Shown: positions 29,350 through 37,709, numbered from the stretch's first letter. The stretch is DNA of 48,647 nt from DAOVFN01 sp964607835 (GCA_964607835.1 CAZSLL010000008.1:1-48647); one strand, 5' to 3'. Program-made: numbers and translations. Notes: generated by a model from the letters alone, not told the origin.

Positions 29350-30465
29350 TGGAATTGCTTCTTTTACAAGATATCTCGCAATTTCTCGGAGCCTGTTCGA
29401 GTGGTCTTCAGCCACGCCATTCAGCCTTGTTCCATAGCTCTTCACATGTGTTTCGAAGGTAACAGTCATGTCCTTTATTTTGGTCTCCAATGTGTCGGCA
29501 AGATTAATCAGGCTTGATATCATCGCCTGAATTTTTTCAGGGTCGATATCCTTTGGTTTCTTGCCGCTTTTGTGCAGTTCGGCCATGACCGCCTCGAGCG
29601 CGCAGCAAACAGGTTTGAAGTTCTCCCTTGTGGCCATTGCTACACGATATTGTTTTATCCAGTACCTGTCTCGGTATTTGGCACTGGTCTTTGTCTCTTC
29701 TGATACAACCAGGAGACCGAACTCGGTGTCCCTGCGTCTCATATTCCTGAAGAGCTTGTCCAAGTCTGCTTTTCCTACCCTTGGTTTCTCTGTGTACTCT
29801 ATGAGGACCTTTTGATCTGCTGGCTCGTAGTCGTTGTTCCCGTTCATTACCCTCGGCCTTACAATCAGGTCCCCGACTCGGCTTCCTGTTTCTGTAGTCT
29901 CCCAGTGTGGGAACGCTTCATCAAAAAGGTCAAAGAAGCTCTTTTCCATGTCCCTGCCTTCGGCCTGGCGCATCCTGTCACGCAGCTCCTGGAACTGGTC
30001 TAACTTGGTCATCCCAGTCGCTATAAGGTCAAGTTTCTCTCCAAGTCCCTTGAAATGGTACTCGAAGATGCTTTCTCTCATTTTCTCAAGGGTCTGGTTT
30101 AACTCTTCCTTGTTCTCAGTGTCTCCCTCGAAAAGGGCAGATACCTGTTCTATGTTGCTGTCCCATGAAGACTTCATTTCTCTCCTGAGTTCTTCCTTGA
30201 AGCCTCCGAACTGTTTCTGGACAAGCTGTATGGTGTCTTTGTCTTCCTTGTGCGCTGTGTTCCATACAAGCACCGCCCATTCAAAGAACGGTTTGTATGC
30301 AGTAGGGTCTTTTATTGCATTTTTCAAGAAGCCCGTTGCCGTGGCGTCAAGGCAGCCTTCAGGTAGGGCACCCCTGCCCCCGCAAAGGGGGCAAGAGCAC
30401 ATGTTTTTTTTATTTTCCATATTTTCCATAGGCCCTTTTTGGGCCAACAAATTTCCAGTTTTCAT
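29335..30465 (-). CDS. DUF2130/RmuC-like protein with N-terminal zinc motif
   Basis: 376 residues from ATG 30465; a TTG at 30474 overlapping the previous stop is an alternative. N-terminal CSCPLCGGRG is half a zinc ribbon. A helical stretch (about 60-170, WAVLVWNTAHKEDKDTIQLVQKQ...) leads to a core SRVGDLIVRPRVM ... VLIEYTEKPRVGKADLDKLFRNMRRRD ... FGLLVVSEE that resembles the nuclease-like fold of DUF2130 and RmuC (D.. then E-x-(E/T)-K, then VV.SE). The C-terminal ~90 residues are helical and probably coiled coil. The nuclease link is inference; the ExK triad is not exact. Confidence 0.55.
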   Translation of the reverse strand: MKTGNLLAQKGPMENMENKKNMCSCPLCGGRGALPEGCLDATATGFLKNAIKDPTAYKPFFEWAVLVWNTAHKEDKDTIQLVQKQFGGFKEELRREMKSSWDSNIEQVSALFEGDTENKEELNQTLEKMRESIFEYHFKGLGEKLDLIATGMTKLDQFQELRDRMRQAEGRDMEKSFFDLFDEAFPHWETTETGSRVGDLIVRPRVMNGNNDYEPADQKVLIEYTEKPRVGKADLDKLFRNMRRRDTEFGLLVVSEETKTSAKYRDRYWIKQYRVAMATRENFKPVCCALEAVMAELHKSGKKPKDIDPEKIQAMISSLINLADTLETKIKDMTVTFETHVKSYGTRLNGVAEDHSNRLREIARYLVKEAIPHEGV

Positions 30466-30470
30466 TCTTT

Positions 30471-30641
30471 TCAACTCCTTTTTTGTTTAATGGACCTAAT
30501 GAGCGTCAATAGGTCGGAAAAAATCTCATCAATTACATCTGAATTAAGCTGATTGGATTTCATCAGCTCTATTAGAGAAGACCAGTAAATCCAGATTCTC
30601 CTTTCAACCTTTTCGACCAATTTCGCTTCTTTTCTGTCCAT
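30471..30641 (-). CDS. Small helical protein (56 aa)
   Basis: ATG 30641; 56 residues (DRKEAKLVEKVERRIWIYW, then a helix ending RSIKQKRS). The stop lies five bases before the ATG of the DUF2130-like gene, with GGAG between, so the two form a unit. Unknown. Missed by the usual length cut-off. Confidence 0.55.
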   Translation of the reverse strand: MDRKEAKLVEKVERRIWIYWSSLIELMKSNQLNSDVIDEIFSDLLTLIRSIKQKRS

Positions 30642-30750
30642 GTCTCAGATTTGAAAATCATAATCTCTATCACTACTCTCAAAGAGGGATATGTGTTTTT
30701 TTGAGATGTCTCAAAGGCAAAGATATATTTAAAAAATACAATTTCTCCAG

Positions 30751-31539
30751 ATGGGGGAAATAAAGGAGTTCGAATATAGGATTCCAAGATATATTATTAC
30801 TGAATATTTAGAAGATCCTTCGCATAAGAGATTTGGCGAAAAAAGAGGGAGAATATTAGAAATGACTTATATAGGCTCATTCGTTTCAATTCTCTTACTA
30901 TTGTTCACTCTAGCGTTTCTTTCAAAGCTCGGTATTCATAATATTGGTGATGCCGCTCTTGTAATACCTCTCTTTTTGTCTTTGCTGGGATTCATGATTT
31001 TTAGAAGGGGGGTGGATAAAACAAGATTAGACACCTATAAGCTGAAGGGGTTGATTAATGATGAAGAGGTTTTATTTTTCAATTTTAATCTAAAAACAGA
31101 AAAACAAAGAGAGGCCTATCTTAAAGCAAATGAAAGAAGCAGAATACAAATTTTCAGAAGATACTCGAGCAGGTTTATTTTTTCAAACAAAATGATAAAG
31201 CTGTTTGCTATAAGTAATTTTTCAAACCAAGTTCTACCACGATATATTTTCAAAAGAGGTAAGAATCCATCGAGTAGTATGATTCGACTGTATGAAAGTT
31301 TAGAAGAAAGGGGTATAGCCTTCAAAGACGAGACAGGAGATTACTGTTTAAAGAAATGGAAATTTGTTATTGAAGGAGATGAGCAAAAAAAATATCAGAA
31401 ATTCTTGTCCAAGATTTTTGGATTAAGTCATGATATAAATCAAGAACAAATAGAACATCTCTGGAGCTCATTGCTTTATTTTGAGTATAGGGATATCGTG
31501 CCAACGAATTATCTCAGAAGATTATTATTCGGCATATAA
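30751..31539 (+). CDS. Two-helix membrane protein with large cytosolic domain
   Basis: 262 residues. TATA gatatattta (30721-30730) lies 25 bases before ATG. Two membrane helices (about 43-63, SFVSILLLLFTLAFLSKLGI; about 70-88, AALVIPLFLSLLGFMIF) follow a basic N-terminus. The C-terminal 170 residues are polar, Lys/Phe/Tyr-rich and mostly helical. Not recognised. Last gene of the island; a hairpin and T-run follow. Confidence 0.65.
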   Translation: MGEIKEFEYRIPRYIITEYLEDPSHKRFGEKRGRILEMTYIGSFVSILLLLFTLAFLSKLGIHNIGDAALVIPLFLSLLGFMIFRRGVDKTRLDTYKLKGLINDEEVLFFNFNLKTEKQREAYLKANERSRIQIFRRYSSRFIFSNKMIKLFAISNFSNQVLPRYIFKRGKNPSSSMIRLYESLEERGIAFKDETGDYCLKKWKFVIEGDEQKKYQKFLSKIFGLSHDINQEQIEHLWSSLLYFEYRDIVPTNYLRRLLFGI

Positions 31540-31582
31540 ATCACTTCTCGACTATCTGTGCAAAACAAATGCCATCTCGGGT

Positions 31583-31611
31583 CAGGTTGATTAGCCTGGT
31601 TTTTTGTTTTT
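31583..31611 (+). terminator. Hairpin plus T-run after the 30751 gene
   Basis: CAGG-ttgattag-CCTG is followed by tttttt-g-tttttc. It ends transcription of the plus-strand membrane gene and is the last AT-rich feature before GC-rich sequence returns. Confidence 0.5.
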
Positions 31612-31750
31612 CTCACAGCCAGCAGAGCTCCCCTCCCCGGGAACCGGTTCATGGGCTTCAGCCTCCCGTCCTGGGAGAACTCGAGCCAGTCTATTCCCTT
31701 GCAGGTGAACGAGCCAGTCTATTCCCCTTTACGTGAAGGTGAGACCTGAC
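31612..31750 (-). pseudogene. Decayed coding fragment at the island's right flank
   Basis: On the minus strand, codons of GC-rich host type spell TGSFTCKGIDWLEFSQDG and then LKPMNRFPGRGALLAVRK, preceded by an in-frame TAG and with no usable start. A 17-base direct repeat (cgagccagtctattccc, two copies about 30 bases apart) encodes the GIDWL part twice in different frames. It looks like the remnant of a host gene broken near the island. Family not identified. The rest of 31540-31833 holds only the terminator and the promoter of the next gene. Confidence 0.45.
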
Positions 31751-31833
31751 CAGTCCCTGTATAGCACGACAAGCTTCGCAAAATCCCGAAACAAAAGCCC
31801 GGGGTATTTAAGCCCGTCCAGTAAACTATTGTC

Positions 31834-32661
31834 ATGATTGGAAACAAGATGTTCCTGGCTGTGGTGCTGGTTTTTTCAGTCGCCATAGCAGGCCTGCTCG
31901 CGGGCCTCAGTGAGCAGAGGGGCATGATAATGAACCCCTCCTCAGGGCCAAGGATGGCGGCTTTCGATTCATCCGGAAGCACCTCCTTCATCCCCAGCGT
32001 TTTCGCAGAGGAGGTCACTGACAACACCCTCTTCGTGAGCGGCTCTTCCACAGCGAGCGACAACCCTGACCAGGTCACGGTGAGCTTCTCGGTCTTCACG
32101 GACGATGACAGCGCCAGAATCTCCCAGCAGGAGAACGCCGTCACGACAGCCGCTGTGCGCAACGCACTTGTGGCCGTAGGCATAGACGCAGAGGATATAG
32201 AGACCACTGGCTACAGCCTTTCCCAGCAGAGGGAGTACGACCCCGACACCAGGAAGTACGAGGAGAAGGGCTACCGAACAACCCACTCCATGCAGGTTGA
32301 GGTCTCTGACACGGGACTGGCAGGCGACATAATAGACGCAGCAGCGCAGGCAGGAGCCAACAGGATAGACGGGGTATACTTCGGACTCTCTGACTCAAAG
32401 ATGCAGGAGCTGAGGTTATCGGCCCTTGAGGCCGCCTCAGAGAACGCGAGGGAGAGGGCGGACGCCATAGCCGACGGACTGGGAATCTCAGTCTCCAGGG
32501 TCATGAGCGTCTCAGAGGGATACTCCTACTCCCCGGTGTCAAGGGTATACGCCATGGACGGCATGGAATCAGGAGCTTCTGCCCCGCAGGCGAGCACAGA
32601 GCTCACCCCGGGCTCGGTCCAGGTCTCTGCCACAGTGAATGTGGTGTTCGAGATTGCCTGA
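31834..32661 (+). CDS. SIMPL (DUF541) domain exported protein
   Basis: 275 residues. N-terminal helix (MFLAVVLVFSVAIAGLLAGL) is a signal or anchor. Residues about 65-275 form the SIMPL domain: NTLFVSGSSTASDNPDQVTVSFSVFTDD, then IEDIETTGYSLSQQREYD (G.DI.T....), RTTHSMQVEVSDT and the closing PGSVQVSATVNVVFEIA. Bacterial BP26/YggE belong here and oligomerise in the periplasm; in archaea the role is unknown. TATA ggtatttaag lies 24-30 bases before ATG. A T-rich run after the stop (about 32680-32692) may terminate it. Confidence 0.9.
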   Translation: MIGNKMFLAVVLVFSVAIAGLLAGLSEQRGMIMNPSSGPRMAAFDSSGSTSFIPSVFAEEVTDNTLFVSGSSTASDNPDQVTVSFSVFTDDDSARISQQENAVTTAAVRNALVAVGIDAEDIETTGYSLSQQREYDPDTRKYEEKGYRTTHSMQVEVSDTGLAGDIIDAAAQAGANRIDGVYFGLSDSKMQELRLSALEAASENARERADAIADGLGISVSRVMSVSEGYSYSPVSRVYAMDGMESGASAPQASTELTPGSVQVSATVNVVFEIA

Positions 32662-32770
32662 TTCCGGGCATTTATTTTTTTGTTAACAATTCCAGCCATG
32701 GTTACAGAACGCTTTTCAGAACAGTTTTCAGGCCTGGAACCTTGATAGAATTTAAGCTGGATGTCGGGGT

Positions 32771-34090
32771 TCAGTCCCTTCTGCGGGAATCCCTTCTCTG
32801 GGGGCGACTTGAGTCCCTGCGCGGCCTGCTGCCTCCAGAGTCCCTCCTTGGGGGACCGTCCCTGCCTCTAGGCGGATCCCTTCCTCTCGGGCCGTCTCTC
32901 CTTGGAGGGCCCCTTCCCGGGGGACCCCTGCCCCTTCCAAAGCTCCTTGGAGGGTTCTTCCAGTCTATCCTGGCTCTTGGTGGCGGGGACGTTTCCTCTT
33001 TTATCATGTCTATGTGAGTGTCAATTATTATTCTCCTGAATATTCCCCAGTCCCTGGTTGTCAGGATGTTCACCACCTTTCCCTTCTCGCCTGCCCGGGC
33101 TGTCCTTCCTGCCCTGTGGATGTAGTCCTTGACGTCCTTGGGGATGTCGTAGTTGTACACATGGGTCACGCCCTCTATGTCCAGGCCCCTGGCCGCGACG
33201 TCTGTGCACACCAGCACCTGGATGTCCTTGGAGTGGAAGTCCTTCATGGTCCTGTCCCTCTTGTCCTGGGTGAATCCTCCGTGGATGGCCAGGGCGTTCA
33301 GCCCGTTGGCCTTGAGGTTGTTGGCCACGAAGTCCGTGTTCTCCCTGGTGTTGCAGAACACCATTGCGAGTGGAGCGTTGTCCTGCTTTAGTATGTGCAC
33401 CAGGGTGGAGAACTTCTTCCTGTCATCAACATCATAGTATGTATGCGTGAGCTTCCTGGGGTCGACCTGCCTCTCTGCGAAAACCTGGACAGGGTCATGC
33501 ATGTACTTCTCTGAAAGCTTCTCCACCTCCCATGTTATGGTGGCAGAGAAGAAAACGGTCTGCCTTTCACTGGGGCAATGGTCAACTATCTTCTGCACGT
33601 CGTCTATGAACCCCATGTCCAGCATCCTGTCAGCCTCGTCCAGCACCAGGAATTTCACTCCACTGAGGTCTATGGTCTGCCTGTTCATGTGGTCGAGAAT
33701 CCTTCCCGGGGTTCCCACCACGACATCGGCCTCCTTCAGCTTCTCCATCTGGGGGTTGATGGCCACTCCCCCGAATATGCTCACTATGCTCAGGGGCTTG
33801 TGCCTCGAGAAACCCTCCAGCGCCTTTGATACCTGCTGGGCCAGCTCCCTCGTGGGCGCAAGCACCAGTGCCTGGATCCCCTTTCCCTGCTCGCAGTACT
33901 TGATTATGCCAGCTCCGAACGCCAGGGTCTTCCCTGAGCCCGTGGCTGAGCCAGCTATGACGTCCTTGCCCTCTGTGACAGGGGGAATGGATTTCTCCTG
34001 TATCTTGGTGGGTTTGTCCAGCCCTTCCTCTTTCAGAGCCTCAAGCATGGGCTCGATAACACCCAGTTTCCTGAATTGTTCCATGTTCAT
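32771..34090 (-). CDS. DEAD-box RNA helicase with Arg/Gly/Pro-rich tail
   Basis: 439 residues from ATG 34090; the frame extends to 34156 but the family N-terminus MEQFRKLGVIEPMLEAL argues for the internal start. All motifs are present: Q motif (KPTKIQEKSIP), I GSATGSGKT, Ia PTRELAQQ, Ib TPGR, II DEAD, III SAT, IV/V VCTDVAARGLDIEG and VI HRAGRTAR. The last ~60 residues are an RGG/RDG-type low-complexity tail (SFGRGRGPPGRGPPRRDG...), as in helicases that condense with RNA. Probably ribosome assembly or RNA decay. A TATA ctttataagc near 34163-34172 predicts a leader of about 50 bases. Confidence 0.94.
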   Translation of the reverse strand: MNMEQFRKLGVIEPMLEALKEEGLDKPTKIQEKSIPPVTEGKDVIAGSATGSGKTLAFGAGIIKYCEQGKGIQALVLAPTRELAQQVSKALEGFSRHKPLSIVSIFGGVAINPQMEKLKEADVVVGTPGRILDHMNRQTIDLSGVKFLVLDEADRMLDMGFIDDVQKIVDHCPSERQTVFFSATITWEVEKLSEKYMHDPVQVFAERQVDPRKLTHTYYDVDDRKKFSTLVHILKQDNAPLAMVFCNTRENTDFVANNLKANGLNALAIHGGFTQDKRDRTMKDFHSKDIQVLVCTDVAARGLDIEGVTHVYNYDIPKDVKDYIHRAGRTARAGEKGKVVNILTTRDWGIFRRIIIDTHIDMIKEETSPPPRARIDWKNPPRSFGRGRGPPGRGPPRRDGPRGRDPPRGRDGPPRRDSGGSRPRRDSSRPQRRDSRRRD

Positions 34091-34230
34091 TGAGAAAAAA
34101 CACCTATGCCTTTCCTTTAACACCTTGTCATCTTTACTGATACAAATAAGGGCCACTATTGCTTATAAAGCTTTGCTGCCCAGCGCTCAGTCACAATCGT
34201 CCCTGCCTATGCTGTGGACCCTGCCTGCGG

Positions 34231-34353
34231 TTACCTGGCCGGTAGTCTCTCCGCCCTTGTATATGTCATGCGCAAAGCCCCCTTGTTCCGGAACACGAAC
34301 CCTTCAGGGCCCCTGTCCTGGTCTTCATCCCCCCTGAAGTATGCCATTGACAT
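34231..34353 (-). CDS. 40-residue microprotein upstream of the helicase
   Basis: ATG 34353 (MSMAYFRGDEDQDRGPEG) to TAA 34231, ending in basic MTYTRAERLPAR. TATA-like attaaag about 25 bases upstream would share the divergent region with the SWIM gene. Codon use is host-like and the plus-strand frame across it has no start signal. Too short to prove; an antisense or leader role is also possible. Confidence 0.4.
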   Translation of the reverse strand: MSMAYFRGDEDQDRGPEGFVFRNKGALRMTYTRAERLPAR

Positions 34354-34399
34354 GGGTACTCCATGCAATGCTTTAATTCCTTTTGGTCAACTAGGCATC

Positions 34400-35749
34400 A
34401 TGAGCGATTTCAGCAGGCCCAGCCCGGTACCCATTCCGAGGAACTACGGCCTCTATGAGGCAGGGAAGGACATGCCCAGGTTCTACACTGCGGCAGCCGG
34501 GGCCATAGGCGAGGCCCTCAGGATGGACAGGAGGGAAATCAGGGATGCGGTGGAGTCATGGGCAGAGTACAGGTTCAGAATCCAGCAGAGGGCAGTTGAC
34601 GGGGAGGGCTTTTCCCCTCTCTTCGGGCTTGATGAGGACTACTCACATGTGCCCACCCTGGAAACAAGGGAGATAATCTCGGACTATCTGCTCCCGGGAA
34701 TCATAAAGACAGAGGGCAGCCGCAACCTGTGGGCCCATGGCGGCGACAAAGCCATAAGGGAGGGCTACCTCGGGGGCAGGGTTGTTTCAGGTCTGGTAAA
34801 GACCAGGAGCGATGGCCGCAGGAGCGACAAAATGAAATACTGGTCATCTGTCCTCAGGAAGGGGCTTGATGGCGATGATGCGGTGTGCCAGTGCCAGGAC
34901 CACATGGAGGGAAGGAGGAAGGGCGTCAAGAGCGTATGCGTGCACCTTTCATCCATCATGCAGGAAGTGGGCGAAGAGCGCCCGTCTGGGCTGACCTGGC
35001 TTCCCTACCGCTTCTCAGGGAGAGCAAGCCTCCCTTCAGGCCTCTCCCGGGATGAGATTGAGGAACTCAGCCAGATGGAGCACATAGACCAGGAGGAGAG
35101 CCCTGATTTGTCAGCCCTGATGGTTGATGTCCTGTTCGCCCGTTATGTGATGGGCAGGAAGCTCTATGGCATCAACAACCTGCTCAGCGAGATTCCCCAC
35201 GATTATCACGACAGCACGGTTCCCAGAATCAAGTCCAGCGGGATCAGGTTCGGTGCCATAAGGGAAGGCTGGAAAGCACTCAAGGATGACAAGCTGAGGG
35301 ACGCCCTGGAGCACGTGGAGGGAGGGATGTTCAGGAGGCTGGTGGCGGATGGCTTCGCAAGGAAGCATCCGGGCATATATTCCGTGGAGTTCAGGGGCTC
35401 GGAGAACGAGGCCATGGCAAACGACTGGGTCAGGGGGGACCTTACCATAAGGCCATGCTTCACCGAGGGGCTTCCCCCGTTCGCAGTGGTCAGGAAGGAA
35501 ATCCCTGGAGCGAATGCCAGGCCCTTCTCAGGGGAAAGGAACACCGAACATCCTTTCACCAGGCCCGGCAGGGGCCAGGTGAGGCAGGACGACGCCTCGA
35601 GAAAGGACACGTTCTTCCAGGTGGAAATTCCCAGGAAATTCCCCGTACCGGATATCCTGAAAGACCTGTACAGGGCTGAGCTCGACCAGAATGTTGACGG
35701 CAGCTATGCCGAGAAAAGGAAGCTCATGAGGGAGCACGGCATTCTGTGA
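34400..35749 (+). CDS. SWIM zinc-finger protein
   Basis: 449 residues from ATG 34400, 25 bases after TATA-like gctttaattc; the frame reaches back to 34214 but that part overlaps the promoter. C163-Q-C165-x14-C180-V-H182 is the SWIM finger CxCx(n)CxH, which binds DNA or protein. The rest is unrecognised: a helical N-terminal part (DMPRFYTAAAGAIGEALRM) and a long C-terminal part (about 220-449) with RIKSSGIRFGAIREGWKAL and a basic end. SWIM proteins in archaea are largely unstudied; Sws1/Shu-type members act in recombination. Abuts the convergent malic enzyme gene. Confidence 0.72.
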   Translation: MSDFSRPSPVPIPRNYGLYEAGKDMPRFYTAAAGAIGEALRMDRREIRDAVESWAEYRFRIQQRAVDGEGFSPLFGLDEDYSHVPTLETREIISDYLLPGIIKTEGSRNLWAHGGDKAIREGYLGGRVVSGLVKTRSDGRRSDKMKYWSSVLRKGLDGDDAVCQCQDHMEGRRKGVKSVCVHLSSIMQEVGEERPSGLTWLPYRFSGRASLPSGLSRDEIEELSQMEHIDQEESPDLSALMVDVLFARYVMGRKLYGINNLLSEIPHDYHDSTVPRIKSSGIRFGAIREGWKALKDDKLRDALEHVEGGMFRRLVADGFARKHPGIYSVEFRGSENEAMANDWVRGDLTIRPCFTEGLPPFAVVRKEIPGANARPFSGERNTEHPFTRPGRGQVRQDDASRKDTFFQVEIPRKFPVPDILKDLYRAELDQNVDGSYAEKRKLMREHGIL

Positions 35750-36946
35750 CTATTGATCTTCAATCCCGTTCTCCTTCGCAACCCTCTTCACCGCCTTGGC
35801 AACGGACTGGGCCACACCCTTATCAAAAGCATCCGGAAGAATCCGCTCCCTGGTCGGTGACTTAACGTAGTCAGCTATTGCGTGGGCTGCCGCCAGCTTC
35901 ATCTCATCAGTGATTCTCTTTGCCCTGGAATCCAACGCTCCCCTGAATATCCCCGGGAACGCGAGCACATTGTTTATCTGGTTAGGGAAGTCGCTCCTTC
36001 CCGTGCCCACAACCGAGGCCCCGGCCTTCTTTGCGAGGTCAGGCATTATCTCTGGCTCGGGGTTTGAGAGCGCGAAAACTATGGGGTCCCTGTTCATGGA
36101 TTCTACCATCTCAGTGGTCACTATGCCAGGGGCCGAGACCCCGATGAAGACGTCCGCCCCCTTCAGGGCCTCTGACAGCCCTCCCTGCCTCTTCTCATGG
36201 TTGGTCTCCTGTGAGATTATGTATTTGGTCCTGTTCCTGATGAGGTCCTTCCGGCCCCTGTAGATTATGCCTTTTGAATCGCACACGTAGAGCTCCTTGA
36301 CAGATGTGCATATCCTCCTGCTTATCCCCAGGCAGTGCAGAAGCCCGGCAATGGCGAATCCGGCTGCTCCTGCGCCGCTTATCACCACCACAAGGTCCTC
36401 GAGATTCTTCCCTGTCACCCTGCATGCGTTCACGAGAGCCGCCAGAACGGTTACGGCAGTCCCGTGCTGGTCATCATGCATGACCGGGATGCCCAGGTCC
36501 TGAAGCTCCTCCTCAACCTCAAAGCACCTCGGTGCGGCTATGTCCTCCAGGTTGATGGCCCCGAACACAGGTGCAAGCGAGCGCACGAAATCCACGAGGT
36601 CCTTTGGTTCGCCCTCATATGCAATGGGAAACGCGTCTATGCCCGCGAGCTCCTTCATCAGAATGGCCTTGCCCTCCATGACCGGGATTGCAGCAAGCGG
36701 GCCCACGTTTCCCAGCCCCAGGACAGCCGTGCCGTCCGTGACCACGGCCACTGAGTTTCCCTTTATGGTGTAATCATAAGCGAACTTCCTGTCCTCAGCT
36801 ATCTTCCTTGAAACAGCCGCCACCCCCGGCGTGTACGCCAGGCTCATGTCGTCCCTTGTTTTCAGGGGAACCCTTGGCCTTATCTCGAGCTTCCCCCTTT
36901 TCTCCTTGTGCAGCTCCAAAGAGCGTGAATAGAAATCATTTGCCAT
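35750..36946 (-). CDS. maeB: NAD(P)-dependent malic enzyme
   Basis: 398 residues from ATG 36946. Typical motifs: LAYTPGVAAVSR (Tyr acid and Val/Ala), LGLGNVGPLAAIPVMEGKA, FEVEEELQDLGIPVMHDDQHGTAV (metal-binding DDQHGT) and nucleotide fold VVVISGAGAAGFAIAGLL. Oxidatively decarboxylates malate to pyruvate, giving NAD(P)H. Length is that of the short prokaryotic form without the phosphotransacetylase-like domain. Promoter agatttaagc about 30 bases upstream. Confidence 0.95.
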   Translation of the reverse strand: MANDFYSRSLELHKEKRGKLEIRPRVPLKTRDDMSLAYTPGVAAVSRKIAEDRKFAYDYTIKGNSVAVVTDGTAVLGLGNVGPLAAIPVMEGKAILMKELAGIDAFPIAYEGEPKDLVDFVRSLAPVFGAINLEDIAAPRCFEVEEELQDLGIPVMHDDQHGTAVTVLAALVNACRVTGKNLEDLVVVISGAGAAGFAIAGLLHCLGISRRICTSVKELYVCDSKGIIYRGRKDLIRNRTKYIISQETNHEKRQGGLSEALKGADVFIGVSAPGIVTTEMVESMNRDPIVFALSNPEPEIMPDLAKKAGASVVGTGRSDFPNQINNVLAFPGIFRGALDSRAKRITDEMKLAAAHAIADYVKSPTRERILPDAFDKGVAQSVAKAVKRVAKENGIEDQ

Positions 36947-37084
36947 GCAAACCAACCCTTAACTAAGGGGCTTTGCAAGCTTAAATCTTTCATTACAATG
37001 AGTTCGGCAGAATCCGAAAACCTCGGCAAGTGCCATACCCCCTGCATGAGCAAGGGATATATTCCTCCCCTCCAAGAAATTCAC

Positions 37085-37504
37085 ATGAAGGTGCTAACCA
37101 AGAGGTTTTCTGTTAAATCCGGCCCTGACATTGACATTATCGACATCACTGACAGCGTCCGGAAGGCAGTCTCCGAATCCGGCCTGAAGGAGGGTTCGGC
37201 CCTGATTTTCGTGCCCGGCTCCACGGCATCCATAACCACCACAGAGTTCGAGCCCAACCTCAACCAGGACCTGAAGGATGCAGTGGAGAGGCTGGTTCCC
37301 TCTGATATAGAATACCAGCACCACAAGACCTGGGGCGACCAGAACGGGAAGTCCCATGTCCGGGCGAGCCTGTTCGGCCCGGGCATCACCATCCCCTTCT
37401 CCGAAGGCAAGCTCCTCCTGGGGACCTGGCAGCAGGTGGTCCTGCTGGATTTCGATGTCCCGGCAAGGACAAGGGAAATCGTGCTCCAGCTAACCGGTGA
37501 ATAG
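37085..37504 (+). CDS. YjbQ/UPF0047 family protein
   Basis: 139 residues from ATG 37085, about 25 bases after TATA gatatattcc; the frame extension to 36998 is not favoured. Motifs GSALIFVPGSTASITTTEFEPNLNQDL, YQHHKTWGDQNGKSHVRASLFGPGITIPFSEGKLLLGTWQQVVLLDFD match the UPF0047 fold with conserved His residues. E. coli YjbQ has weak thiamine-phosphate synthase activity; the physiological role is unsettled. Confidence 0.93.
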   Translation: MKVLTKRFSVKSGPDIDIIDITDSVRKAVSESGLKEGSALIFVPGSTASITTTEFEPNLNQDLKDAVERLVPSDIEYQHHKTWGDQNGKSHVRASLFGPGITIPFSEGKLLLGTWQQVVLLDFDVPARTREIVLQLTGE

Positions 37505-37552
37505 CCCTGCACCCTTTGCATTTATATCCTTTCGCAACCAATACCCTGTTCA

Positions 37553-37612
37553 ATGGAAGGCATAACCAGCTATATCGTGTGGCAGGCGCTGGCTCTTATC
37601 TTTAGCCAGTAG
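37553..37612 (+). CDS. 19-residue leaderless ORF or small RNA
   Basis: TATA catttatatc lies 25-33 bases before ATG 37553, which begins MEGITSYIVWQALALIFSQ then TAG. The last codons lie within the hairpin CTGGCT-cttatcttt-AGCCAG. The next gene starts about 100 bases later after GGAGGG. It may be a leader peptide for the 37710 gene, a microprotein, or the mark of a small RNA. The remaining bases 37613-37709 show no other gene. Confidence 0.35.
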   Translation: MEGITSYIVWQALALIFSQ

Positions 37613-37709
37613 GCTTTCCATTGGCTGCTTTCTCACCTGATCCTCACTGTTCGTGCATTGACTCTTCCCGGGTGAGCCGCAGCTATGTATCATGAGAGGA
37701 GGGATATGA

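Larger units (their letters stand above)
26718..31611. mobile_element. AT-rich genomic island next to tRNA-Gln
   Basis: From the base after the tRNA discriminator to about 31.6 kb the sequence turns clearly AT-rich with A/T-ending codons, while both flanks are GC-rich. Genes inside are small and mostly unrecognised: a zinc-finger protein, an AbrB-like protein, four tiny membrane proteins, a PD-(D/E)xK-like nuclease, a winged-helix protein, a DUF2130/RmuC-like protein and a two-helix membrane protein. No integrase, replication protein, capsid gene or flanking repeat was found by eye. The position abutting a tRNA 3' end suggests integration of a virus- or plasmid-derived element that has lost, or never had, its own recombinase. 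Exact right end is uncertain (31.54-31.61 kb). Confidence 0.65.

Noticed and set aside
31540..31833. Duplicate of the tRNA 3' end as right attachment site
   Set aside because: I looked for copies of ccgcgcggggcta and neighbouring strings and found none; a search on longer flanks is still needed.
31719..32207. Minus-strand frame over the SIMPL gene
   Set aside because: Antisense of a gene with a clear signal peptide, promoter and SIMPL domain.
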